64,000 nucleotides of DNA from Simmondsia chinensis (lineage: Eukaryota > Streptophyta > Magnoliopsida > Caryophyllales > Simmondsiaceae). A model generated the notes under the pieces. It saw only the letters and a program-made list of their open reading frames with translations, was not told the DNA's origin and did no database searches. Below, piece after piece: positions 1 through 9,047 of the stretch. Numbering within the stretch: position 1 is the stretch's first letter; every line of letters begins with the position of its first letter. The DNA lies in the NCBI GenBank assembly GCA_018398585.1, contig JAGTTD010000001.1, forward strand, positions 36,037,938-36,101,937, in the 5' to 3' direction. The translations under genes and the position numbers were made by a program.

Positions 1-159
1 CATTTGGATAACGATGCTAGCTTTATGACATTGTCCAATACACCATGGGAATTGGGATCCCAGAGGAGGGACCCCAAGCCAAACCCCAAATACAAAGGTG
101 ATGAATGGACTGTTGAGGTTAAGAGCAAACGGCCAAGGGAGATGCCTTCTCTACAATAA
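1..159 (+). CDS. 3' end of an unrecognised reading frame
   Basis: Frame 1 is open from the window edge to a TAA at 157-159, 52 codons. It is polar and basic near the end, with the motif KSKRPRE, which could be a nuclear localisation signal. No domain is recognisable. It may be the tail of a host gene or of another transposon protein. The open frame is short enough to be chance in AT-rich DNA, though the Pro/Lys-rich, GC-richer composition is more gene-like than what follows. The start lies outside the window. Confidence 0.25.
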   Translation, partial: HLDNDASFMTLSNTPWELGSQRRDPKPNPKYKGDEWTVEVKSKRPREMPSLQ

Positions 160-361
160 CCGGTTTTGCCCTTAGATCCATTCCAACCTCCCTTCGAAGA
201 ATAACAAAAAGAGTTTCAAGATTTTTACAAAAGTTTCAACGCAAAGGTTAAGAAGTGAGTGTGTAATAACACTATGCTTTTTGATAATCATTGGAAATGT
301 TTTTATACTGCAATTTTCATATGGGATTCCCGTATATCATGCTTCTTATTGTATATTATAG

Positions 362-482
362 AAATGTGAAGACTCCCCTCCTATTACCTAAGCATCAACA
401 AATGGATTTCATAGTTTTGACTGCTAGTACGAGTCAATTTTGGTATCGGTTACAAAACAATGACATTAGACTTACTAATGAG
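362..482 (+). CDS. possible internal exon, unrecognised
   Basis: A 121-bp open stretch follows a plausible acceptor (ATTATAG) and ends at a strong plant donor (GAG/GTATGT at 480-486). It would encode a peptide containing MDFIVLTAS and FWYRLQNNDIRLTNE. I recognise no family. It could belong with the frame at 1-159 or be chance. The flanking stretches 160-361 and 483-544 show nothing else I can call. Confidence 0.2.
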
Positions 483-544
483 GTATGTTTACTAAATTTC
501 CATTTGGTGTGTGAATGTTGTAAATGGATCCCTATTATTTTTTG

Positions 545-1840
545 ACGGCCTGTTTCAAGTAAATAGTGATGTATGATCAATCATACACCATGTATGATAG
601 GTTTTAATGGTGTAAAGTCAACTTGTCTAGGTGTGTTTTAAGTAATTAGTGGTGTATTATCAATCATATACCGTGTATAATTAGTTTAAATGGTGCGAAA
701 TAAACTTGTATAGGTTTGTTTCAAGTAATTAGTGGATATGATCAATCATACACCGTGTATGATAGGTTTTAATTATGTTAGTGTGTTTTAAGTAACTTGT
801 GGGGTATGATTAATCATACACCGTGTATGATAGGTTTTAATGGTGTGAAATCAACATGTATAGGTGTGTTTCAAGTAATTAGTGGTATATGATCAATCAT
901 ACACCGTGTATGATGGGTTTTAATGATGTCAAATCAACTTGTGCTAGTGTGTTTCAAGTAATAAGTGGTGTATGATCAATCATTCACCGTGTGTGATAGG
1001 TTTTAATGGTGTAAAATCAATTTGTGTTAGTGTGTTTTAAGTAACAAGTGCTGTATGATTGGTCTTAATGCTATGAAATCAGCTCGTATAGATGTGTTTC
1101 AAGTAACCAGTAGTGTACGATTAATCATACACCGTGTATGATAGGTTTTAATGGTGTGAAATCAACTTGTGTTAGTGTTTTTTAAGTAACTAGTGGTGTA
1201 TGATTAATCATACACCGTGTATGATAGGTTTTAAGGGTGTGAAATCAACTTTTATAGGTGTGTTTTAAATAACTAGTGGTGTATGATCAATCATATACAG
1301 TGTGTGATACGTTTAAATGGTGTGACATCAACTTGTATGGATGTGTTTCAAGTAATTAGTAGTGTATGATCAATCATACAGCATGTATGATATATTTTAA
1401 TGGTGTGAAATCAACTTGTATAGGTGTGTTTCAAATAATTAGTGGTGTATGATCAATCATACACCATATATGATAGATTTTAATGTTGTGAAATCAACTT
1501 GTATAGGTGTGTTTCAAGTAATTAGTGGTGTATGATCAATCATAAACTGTGTATGATTGGTTTAAATGGTGTGACATGAACTTGTATAGGTGTGTTTCAA
1601 ATAATTAGTGGTGTATGATCAATCATCCACCGTGTATGATAGGTTTTAAGGGTGTGAAATGAACTTATATAGGTGTGTTTCGTGTAATTAGTGGTGTCTG
1701 ATCAATCATGCACCGTATATGATACATTTTAATGGTGTGAAATCAACTTTAATAGGTGCGTTTGAAGTAAATAGTCTGGTTTAATTAATCGTACACCATG
1801 TATGATACGTTTTAATGGTGTGAAATCAGCTTGTACAGGT
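545..1840 (+). repeat. left arm: tandem array of ~82-bp palindromic units
   Basis: About 15-16 diverged head-to-tail copies; successive cores begin at 571, 653 and 736, giving a period of 82-83 bp. The core reads GTATGATCAATCATACAC then CGTGTATGAT: one arm, its reverse complement, then the arm again, so each unit can fold two alternative ways. Between cores lies a TTTTAATGGTGTGAAATCAA-type spacer. The same unit occurs in the opposite orientation at 7636-8996 and 20169-21290. Together they act as long inverted terminal or subterminal arms, as in foldback-type plant transposons. Confidence 0.9.
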
Positions 1841-1901
1841 GCGTTTCATCTCCCATTTCACCATCATCATCATTGGGATGTGTGCAATGCAGGTTGTTCT
1901 A

Positions 1902-2087
1902 TTACAGCGGTTCTACTTCCAAGTGAGGATCTGTCGGCATTGCCACATCATGTGTTTCATCTCCCACTTCACCATCATCATCATTAGGAATGCCTAGTAG
2001 ATTAGGCTGACTGAATTCCACAATCGTTAACCTAATCGGTTCGGCATTTAGTTGCCGATCAAAGGAAGATACATCATATGAACGTTA
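1902..2087 (-). CDS. acidic linker exon of the DUF1985-element protein (remnant)
   Basis: Minus-strand frame of about 60 codons ending in TAA (1902-1904). It contains QPNLLGIPNDDDDGEVGDET, an acidic spacer like those separating DUF1985 from the Ulp1 protease in plant transposon proteins. A 31-bp segment coding the NDDDDGE(V/M)GDETH motif is directly repeated at 1844-1874 and 1955-1985; the outer copy lies beyond the stop at the edge of the tandem array. It is downstream of, and on the same strand as, the DUF1985 remnant at 2190-2649. No Ulp1 catalytic domain follows, because the array begins instead. The exon limits are my inference. Confidence 0.45.
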
Positions 2088-2189
2088 GTAAAGGTATTAA
2101 TAACGATTCCAATGCAACTGATTTGAAATGAGTAATAGTGAAATAGTAAAAAAAAAAAACAAAAAAAGCATTAACTAATCAAAATACCG

Positions 2190-2649
2190 TTAAAAACAAA
2201 GCAGTGTACGAACACTTTTTACCCATGTTCCAATTAAGGATCCGTCCGAACAGCTGATTGCAGTCCTCGCCACCCCAATCCAGGCCAGTTCTGGAATGGT
2301 TTCCATGGAAAATATGGAAACCACATCGTAGAACCCGTGGATAGAGTAGGTCTTCTCCAATGCATGTTACTTTTTTGCTATGAAATTCTTGAGCTTCCGC
2401 ACCAAGAATTTCCAGCTCAAGGATCCCGTAGCAACTCTGTTGAATGCATCAATGTCGTCTACCATGGCCAGGGTGTTGGTGCCAACAACTGTTCTCTTTT
2501 GCTTTGCAAACAGTAGGTCTTCAACCAAGTAGGCCATGGTAAGCTTAACCTGGTCATCCATAATGGGACAGGTACTACATGCGTCGAGCAGCTGCTGCCT
2601 ACTCATCTGCCACTTCATACCGTACTTGGAAATCAGCCTATTGGAACCA
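2190..2649 (-). pseudogene. DUF1985-type transposon protein, C-terminal part
   Basis: In one minus-strand frame I read NRLISKYGMKWQMSRQQ, then AYLVEDLLFA, then MVDDIDAFNR, and after an in-frame TAA (2367-2369) KTYSIHGFYDVVSIFSME and TIPEL. The pattern (yfle..ll..., vdDldaFNr, Y.i.GF..v..i...E.IPeL) is that of plant DUF1985, usually N-terminal to a Ulp1/C48 SUMO-protease domain in Mutator- or CACTA-like elements (family knowledge). The frame is cut at 2649 by the LTR element and resumes at 7167. A candidate donor (GG/GTAAAA) lies near 2223. The stop and the missing protease make it a pseudogene. The stretch 2088-2189 is A-rich and holds nothing I can call. Confidence 0.8.
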
Positions 2650-3051
2650 TGTTAAGCTTGTGGTTAATTCGCAAACATAAGCTAGGATTAAGAGAATAGG
2701 AGATGAGAAAGAATATAGAGTTTAGATGAGAGAAAGAAGGGAAAGAGATGAGAAAGTAGAGAGGATATCAAAGATATTCATTCATCAAAGTTACGAGATT
2801 ACAAGCCTAAGCCTTACTATTTATACTACTTATATGATATGATCTACTACATTGTATCTAACTCATGCTATAATCATCAACCGCCTACTAAGTCGCCACT
2901 ATTGACCGAACTTCACTTATTACATGACTTCACCCAAGCTTAAGCTAGTAATTACAATATCAACTAGCTATTACAACTCAATAGGCTCAATTCCACGCCT
3001 TATTACATTTATACTTTATTGCATATGCCCCCTACTATGCGAATCATAACA
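2650..3051 (-). repeat. N1 3' LTR
   Basis: On the plus strand it runs TGTTAAGCTTG...CGAATCATAACA. It pairs with 6761-7166. The part transcribed near the LTR end is CT-rich (CTCATCTCTTTCCCTTCTTT on the minus strand), a feature shared with the other gypsy-type LTRs here. Confidence 0.93.
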
Positions 3052-3066
3052 ATACTCCCCCCTTTT
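3052..3066 (-). other. N1 polypurine tract
   Basis: The minus strand reads AAAAGGGGGGAGTAT immediately before the 3' LTR, preceded by GGGGACAAGAATG. This is the usual plus-strand primer arrangement of Ty3/gypsy elements. Confidence 0.8.
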
Positions 3067-3559
3067 AAACATTCTTGTCCCCAAGAATCAAGAAGGAAGT
3101 TGAAGCTTGAAGAACCAATGCCATAATAAGAAACAAGAGCTAAACATTAAGCAAAATTGCATGTAGAGCTGCAGTAACAGAAATGCAGCAGCATTAGTGA
3201 TAGAAGTTGTTGGTTTACTTTAACGCTAGCAACCTTTGTTTGCATTTCTGAACCTTGAGATCCTTTCTTGATGTAAAGGTGAAAAGAAAATTGAAGTTGA
3301 TGGGGATGACCTTCAAGCTGGAATTGCAACTGGAAGAACTTCTGGAATTGCATCTGAAGAATACCAAGTTGATGCATAAGGTGAAGTAATACTAGAAATG
3401 AGCTGCATCTGATCACTGCCACAATGTCTTGTATCTGCTCATACATCCACGCATTACTCTAAGAATTAATCAACACATAACAGCCTAAAATCACCAGTCT
3501 AACAGTAGCAACGGTAACTAGTGCAACAGACACCCAGCTCCAGCAAAACAGCAACAGAA
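3067..3559 (-). other. N1 3' region without a supported gene
   Basis: The stretch is rich in GCTGC/GCAGC-type repeats. A 99-codon Gln/Leu/His-rich frame (3147-3446, minus) matches no family I know and probably reflects that composition. N2 has a comparable 3' non-coding stretch before its polypurine tract. Confidence 0.45.
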
Positions 3560-5287
3560 TCAGCACAATAGCAGCAACTCAGCATTAGCAACATTACACA
3601 ACCCAAACTGAAATTTTGCAGCATACTCGTTGTCATTGCTGTCAACTGAAGAGAAGCACTCCTCCGGAGGTCTACCCAGATCAAAGCACAATAGCTTGGC
3701 ACCAATCACAGCTTCCATCCAGACTTTGTAATACCTGAACTTCTTTTTACCCAGCCCAAGCATTCTCTTACTGTTAGATGGCCCGAAATGCACATTAGTA
3801 GCTTGAGTCACGATTTGCAATTGTCTCAACTTCTTAAAGCCTTGGACTTCTTCACCCGGTTTAGGAGGAGGCTTGACATTCATGTCTGCACTTAGATAAA
3901 TCAAAACTCCCTTTGAAAAAGGAAATAAATCATCCCAATCATGCCGACCGGCATGCTGAAAGTGCATTTTAGCTGCTGGGATCTTATTTCTTGCAGATTT
4001 ATCATGCTCTGCAACTATAACTTCCAACTTATTCAGCTCCCACAACCACTTAATGAGCCAATTCATGACATGTTCAATAGATCCTAGATTGCTTCCCAAT
4101 TTAACCCAAGAGGCTGCAGAATCCAGAAGCTCAGCAAAACCAACCTGATGCCGTCCATAAAAACATATTGCAGCTCGGTGCATGTCCATGTGGAAGCTAC
4201 TTGAAGTGAACAGGTTATTAAATCTTCTAAAAGACATAATAGCCCCAATCAAACCAAATCTGAACAGCTCATTCATAACAGACAGTGAAGAATCTCCCCA
4301 AGAATGTTCTGCATCCTCCAAAACCTGTAATTTACTCTTTCCTGGATCAAACGGTATGTCCTCACCAATTACATCACATAAATCACCCCTTGAACTGATG
4401 TGGATCAGATCAAAAGTCTGTTGTCCCACATTACAACATGTGTACACATCCCTCAGCTCAATTGTTCGCATACGAACCAGATTTTGGGTGCCATGACACT
4501 TACAACGCAGCCTTGCAGCTCGATTGCTTCTTTTCAACAAAAATTCGATTCCTCTCAGCTTCATATAGCCTTGAGAGTCTTCTCCCAGATCAGGAGGTAA
4601 CTTATCACAAAATTTTGCACTTGGATAAGTCACATTTCTACTCAAAAGAAGGAATAGATCATGCCGAACTTGCCGATCGGCATGCCGATAGTACATTTCA
4701 GCCACTCTACACTCGTAATCTCTCACCCCACACAAGAGACCTTGCTCAACCTCCAAGATGATGTTGTTATGGACCCAAGTTAACACTCCATCATGCCCAA
4801 AAGTGAACTTAGACACACTTTGCATAGCATTTAGTGATACTGCCACAGCATCAACTATCTTTTTAACAGGATGACATTGCTCAATAGGGAAAGTGCCTCC
4901 ATTCTGCATATAAGCTTGCCATGGAATAATACTTAACAGGTTTGGAGGTGATAGCAATGAAATCTCAGCAGTGGCATCAATTATTTTGGTTGGAATCACC
5001 AAATCTACAGCAACTACCCCTTGTACAGCAGCATACATAGCTTCAGCATATACATCAGTAGAAGCAGCATTTTGAGTTAACTTTTGTTGATCATTAAAAC
5101 TCATAGGTTGCAACATAACCTTATGCTTCAATGTATTCTTTGTAATCTTCTTTGTTTCCCAAAATTCTTTCAATGCGTCGTTAAGATGATTCCTCTTCCC
5201 TTTACTCTTTGCACTCTTTATCATTCCCATGACGTGAATCGTATTCCCATTCCTGAGGCATGTCATACTGTGGCTCATTCTCTTCAA
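3560..5287 (-). CDS. unrecognised 575-codon protein of element N1
   Basis: The longest frame of N1. It is entered from a TTG at 5287, so the true start is probably upstream in another frame (5202-5780), with a frameshift near 5210-5280. It begins with a basic segment (KRNHLNDALKEFWETKKITK) and is otherwise mixed with Cys and His. It contains an internal duplication. One copy reads AEMYYRHADRQVRHDLFLLL, then PPDLGEDSQGYMKLRG. The other reads AKMHFQHAGRHDWDDLFPF, then PPPKPGEEVQGFKKLRQ, about 250 residues further on. N2 carries the same start (KKNHLNDALNDYWKAKTITK) and the module EAEMHCRHADRQVRHGLFLF. I see no gag, protease or polymerase motif and no transmembrane segment. Conservation between two elements with different LTRs suggests a captured or element-specific gene; its function is unknown. 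Confidence 0.6.
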   Translation of the reverse strand: MKRMSHSMTCLRNGNTIHVMGMIKSAKSKGKRNHLNDALKEFWETKKITKNTLKHKVMLQPMSFNDQQKLTQNAASTDVYAEAMYAAVQGVVAVDLVIPTKIIDATAEISLLSPPNLLSIIPWQAYMQNGGTFPIEQCHPVKKIVDAVAVSLNAMQSVSKFTFGHDGVLTWVHNNIILEVEQGLLCGVRDYECRVAEMYYRHADRQVRHDLFLLLSRNVTYPSAKFCDKLPPDLGEDSQGYMKLRGIEFLLKRSNRAARLRCKCHGTQNLVRMRTIELRDVYTCCNVGQQTFDLIHISSRGDLCDVIGEDIPFDPGKSKLQVLEDAEHSWGDSSLSVMNELFRFGLIGAIMSFRRFNNLFTSSSFHMDMHRAAICFYGRHQVGFAELLDSAASWVKLGSNLGSIEHVMNWLIKWLWELNKLEVIVAEHDKSARNKIPAAKMHFQHAGRHDWDDLFPFSKGVLIYLSADMNVKPPPKPGEEVQGFKKLRQLQIVTQATNVHFGPSNSKRMLGLGKKKFRYYKVWMEAVIGAKLLCFDLGRPPEECFSSVDSNDNEYAAKFQFGLCNVANAELLLLC

Positions 5288-5780
5288 AATACTCTAACTC
5301 AAGCAAAGAGTCTTCGTAAAGATCATCACATTCAACCTCAGGTTCTTCCAACTCGTTTTTGTCAACTATGGCATTACCTTGATCCAATTCTTCTTCAACT
5401 ACATTAAGTGGCTCCACAATGTGCACTTCAGCTACTGCAGAAGAGTTTGGCCTTCGCCTTTATTCTTGAATCTCAGCTGATTTCACTTCAAGTTCCTCCC
5501 TACACTGATCCCAATGCTTGTTAATCCTATCCTCCAATTTTTGTGATTAAAAAATGACCTGATCAGATTTGTCTAATTCAAGCGGTTGAACTTGCTGATC
5601 AACCTTGCCATTGATTTGCCGCATCACCTGTTGTAATAATTCATCGCAAAATTGCTTCATCCTACGATCAAAGTATGCATTCATAAGCCGATCCTGACCT
5701 GTTGCATCCCTACCATCCATAATCACTCTTAACTTCACACTGTGAATTAAACTGAATGATCTTCGAATTAACAGCAGCAC
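5202..5780 (-). pseudogene. gag-like N-terminal part of the N1 protein
   Basis: One frame runs from about 5780 to 5202 with two internal stops. The likely start is MDGRDATGQDRLMNAYFDRR, followed by FCDELLQQVMRQINGKVDQQ. This helical Gln-rich N-terminus resembles those upstream of gag in the chromoviruses here. After the stops it continues as a very acidic segment (NELEEPEVECDDLYEDSLLE), then runs out of frame just where the 575-codon frame begins. N2 has the matching acidic stretch (NKLEEPKFEQDNPYEDPLLE), so the whole was once one protein. Confidence 0.55.
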
Positions 5781-6745
5781 AAATGGTTAAATTCGACAAT
5801 TTTCGGAGCTTTCAAGTTCGGGCTTAAGAATCACCACATATTCAAACCCTACTGACGAACTACGAGCAGAGGAAGTTCGAACAAACCCTAACTGCGATGT
5901 TAGTTGATTAATTCGACTTACACTTCTGACCTAAGCTCGACTCAAGCTCGCAAACAAGTCCTCAACTCAATACCTAAAGCGAATTTCACGAACAAAATCA
6001 GATTTCAACAATTTTCTTTTCTCCTTTCCACTGTCAGATTTTCGCCTACGTTGTCAGAGTTTCGCCTAAGCAAATCGCGACTCGATAACATATAATTCTC
6101 AAAAATCACCGCAGATTCTGATGAATTTCCACCACTTCTAAGCTTATCAACACAATTTCATCACAATTTTGCAACAAAACCGAATCGGATCGAAAGTAAC
6201 TAGTAGTTCAGAAAAACAGTTACCTCAGCCTTAACTTCTGAGATGTAGAATCTGAATTAGTCCTCAATGCAGCTTGTTCCTGGTCTTTTGATGTTAATCA
6301 AGTGCAATGTGAATCAATTAGCTCCCTTGTAACCTCTTCGCCACAGATCAAATGAGTGATCGAACAAGGACAGTTAGCTCAGCACCACTTCTTCAGCAAC
6401 TCAAACTTGCTTCAGCACTAAACTTCGTCAGCAAATTGCTTGATCGATTCCTATAAATTTCAATCTGAATCAGCTTGATGTCGAATATAATCAACAATAC
6501 TGATCAATTGAAATTTTGTTCTATGTAATTCACTCAATTATAATCCAAACCGAGCAACTTTCCCAAGCCTTGTAGTCACAATTGCAGTAACCGCCAAACA
6601 CTATTTCAAAATTCAAAATTGAATTCTGATCACCAAATCTGAACTAAATTTGTAACACAATTGTTTTTATTGATTAATTGCAATACAATTAATCGTATTT
6701 TGTAATTTCTTTCCGGATATGAGCTTGATTCGGAAGCCAAATCAA
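5781..6745 (-). other. N1 untranslated leader
   Basis: Nearly 1 kb lies between the primer site and the first coding segment, AT-rich with scattered stops in all minus frames. Gag-pol chromoviruses in the window have only about 60-75 bases here, so a long leader is a distinctive trait of N1 (shorter, ~570 bases, in N2). I see no gene in it. Confidence 0.5.
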
Positions 6746-6760
6746 GGCTCTGACACCAAT
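6746..6760 (-). other. N1 primer binding site
   Basis: The minus strand reads ATTGGTGTCAGAGCC directly inside the 5' LTR. It has one change from the TTGGTATCAGAGC complement of initiator tRNA-Met seen in the other elements. Confidence 0.85.
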
Positions 6761-7166
6761 TGTTAAGTTTGGGGTTAATTCACAACCGTAAGCTAGGATA
6801 AAGAGAATAAGAGATGAGAAAGAATATAGAGTTTAGATGAGAGAAAGAAGGGAAAGAGATGACAAAGTAGAGAGGATATCAAAGATATCAATTCATTCAT
6901 AAAAGTTATGAGATTACAAGCCTAAGCCTTACTATTTATACTACTTACATGATATGATCTACTACATTGTATCTAACTCATGCTATAATCATCAACCGCC
7001 TACTAAGTCGCCACTATTGACCGGACTTCACTTATTACATGACTTCACCCAAGCTTAAGCTACTAATTACAATATCAACTAGCTATTACAACTCAATAGG
7101 CTTGATTCCACGCCTTATTGTATTTATACTTTATTGCATATGCCCCATACTATGCGAATCATAACA
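6761..7166 (-). repeat. N1 5' LTR
   Basis: A 406-bp partner of 2650-3051 with scattered differences. On the plus strand it begins TGTTAAGTTTG and ends CGAATCATAACA, followed by the flanking 5-mer AACCG. Confidence 0.93.
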
Positions 7167-7395
7167 AACCGTCGCTAATGTTGTGCAGGCCAGAATATTT
7201 TAATCATATTATAATACAAAATTCCCGCACCCCAAATCTCACCACCTCCCCACCAAACAAAAATGATAACTCTTCGGGATTCGGGTTGTCCACCTCGTGG
7301 AGAAGGAAGGCGTGAATCAGACTATGCCAGAAGCTGACATTAGACTCATGCAGCTCAAGCAGATGCCCAACGTTGTATTTTGAAAAAAGGGCAAG
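7167..7395 (-). pseudogene. DUF1985-type transposon protein, N-terminal part
   Basis: This minus-strand exon begins after a consensus acceptor (GCATTACAG). It reads SKYNVGHLLELHESNVSFWH, then NPNPEELSFLFGGEVVRFGV, then REFCII, an in-frame TGA, and LKYSGLHNISDG up to the N1 insertion. EL.F.fgg..vRF.vrEF followed by GL is the classic DUF1985 start. The TGA sits where DUF1985 usually has the Gly of TGL. The same frame continues at 2649 across the target duplication, which proves the two halves were one gene. A short frame upstream near 7430-7490 (MGSSTEAVMEIKEIL) could be a first exon. 7396-7635 is otherwise uncalled. Confidence 0.78.
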
Positions 7396-7635
7396 CTGTA
7401 ATGCACAACACTATGTCAAAAATTTGCTTCATCGTCCTTTAAGATTTCTTTAATTTCCATTACGGCTTCGGTTGATGAACCCATTTGGTTGACCTGGAGG
7501 AATCTCCAACAACTCCTAGGGATGATTTAATCAACCTCTGCATCTTCCTGGCTCCTCTTACGTGTCCCCAATGCCGTCTAAAATAAAGGAAAAACAACAA
7601 TCACAAAACCCATTATTAAAGTTAGATATAACATA

Positions 7636-8996
7636 AAATGATTTGACACCGTTTAAACCAATCATATACGGTGTATGAATTATCATACACCACTAATTAC
7701 TTAAAACATATCAACACAAAATGATACTACATTGTTCAAAACAATCATACACGGTGTATGATGAACCATATACCACTGATTACTTTAAAAACACCAACAC
7801 AAAATGATTTCACACCATTCAAACTAGTCATACATGGTGTATGATTAATCATACACCAATACGGACTTAAAACACACCAAGAGAACGTGATTTCACCCCA
7901 TTTAAACCTATAATATACGCTGTATGATTGATCAAACACCTCTAGTTACTTGAAACACACCAAGATGAAATTATTTCACACCACTTAAACCAATCATACA
8001 CAGTGTATGATTCATCACACATTAATAGTGACTTAAAACACACCAAGATAAAATGATTTCACACCATTTAAACCAATCATACACGGTGTATGGCTGATCA
8101 TAAAGCACTAATGACTTCAAACGTACCAAGAGAAAATGATTTCACACCATTTAAACCAATCATACACGGTGAATGATTGATCATATACCACTAATGACTC
8201 GCAACACAGCAAAAGAAAATTATTTCACACGATAAAAACCAATCATACACGGTTTACGACTGATCATAAATCACTAATGACTTAAAACACACCAAGAGAA
8301 AATGATATAACACCATTTAGACCAATCATACACAGCGTATGATTGATCATACACCACTATTTACTTAGAACGCATTAAATCAAGTTCATTTTACACCTTT
8401 AAAACCTATCACACATGGTGTACGATTGATCTTACACCACTATTTACTTAAGACACACTAAAACAAGTTCATTTCACACCATTTTGACCTATCATACACG
8501 GTGTATGATTGATCACACACCACTATTTACTTAAAAAACATTAAAACAAGTTAATTTTACACCCTTAAAACCGATCATACACGGTGTATGATTGATCATA
8601 CACCACTATTTGCTTAAAACACACTAAAACAAGTTGATTTTACACACTTTAAACCAATCATACAAAGTGTATGATTAACCAAACACCACTAATTACCTAA
8701 AACACATCCAAACAAGTTGATTTCATACCATTAAGACTAATCATATGCGGTGTAGGATTGATCATACACCACTAATGACTTGAAAGATACTAAAACAAGT
8801 TGATTTTACAACATTAAAACCTTTTGTACACGGTGTATGATTGATCATACGCCACTATTTACTCAAATCACATTAAAACAAGTTTACTTTTTGTCCCATA
8901 AAACCTATCACGCATGGTGTATAATTGATCATACACCACGACTTACTTAAAACAGACTAAAACAAGTTGATATCACACCATTTAGACCAATCATAC
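7636..8996 (-). repeat. right arm, first part: inverted array of ~82-bp palindromic units
   Basis: About 16 copies of the reverse complement of the unit at 545-1840 (ACCAATCATACACGGTGTAT-type core, then GATTGATCATACACCACTAA). The array stops abruptly inside a core at TCATAC, where chromovirus B begins, and continues at 20169. Confidence 0.9.
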
Positions 8997-9047
8997 TGTT
9001 AGCTTCCAATTCAAAGATTGAAGGCTAACCTTTTAGAAGAAAGAGTT
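8997..9047 (-). repeat. B 3' LTR, distal fragment
   Basis: TGTTAGCTTCCAATT... matches the first ~50 bp of the LTR at 19776. It breaks off where A inserted; the LTR resumes at 14853. The last five bases, GAGTT, are the target duplication of A (GCGTT at 14853-14857). Confidence 0.85.

Larger units (their letters stand above)
2650..7166 (-). mobile_element. non-autonomous LTR retrotransposon N1 (4.5 kb)
   Basis: LTRs of 402 and 406 bp, each TG...CA, flank a 3.7-kb interior. Flanking 5-mers are AACCA (2645-2649) and AACCG (7167-7171), a target duplication with one change. A primer site complementary to tRNA-Met and a polypurine tract adjoin the LTRs on the inside. The interior has no protease, reverse transcriptase, RNase H or integrase. 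Instead it has a long unrecognised frame homologous to that of N2 at 59554-62921. It must rely on proteins of another element, plausibly the chromoviruses, whose LTRs share the same CT-rich segment. It inserted within the DUF1985 frame. Confidence 0.92.

Noticed and set aside
545..1840. Regularly spaced palindromic repeats suggestive of a CRISPR array
   Set aside because: Plant nuclear context, whole 82-bp unit repeated including the spacer part, no cas genes, and an inverted partner array. It is a transposon arm.
1802..1987. Plus-strand frame with two HHHHH runs, looking like a histidine-rich peptide
   Set aside because: It is the antisense of the NDDDDGE acidic linker, and its first half is repeat-array sequence.
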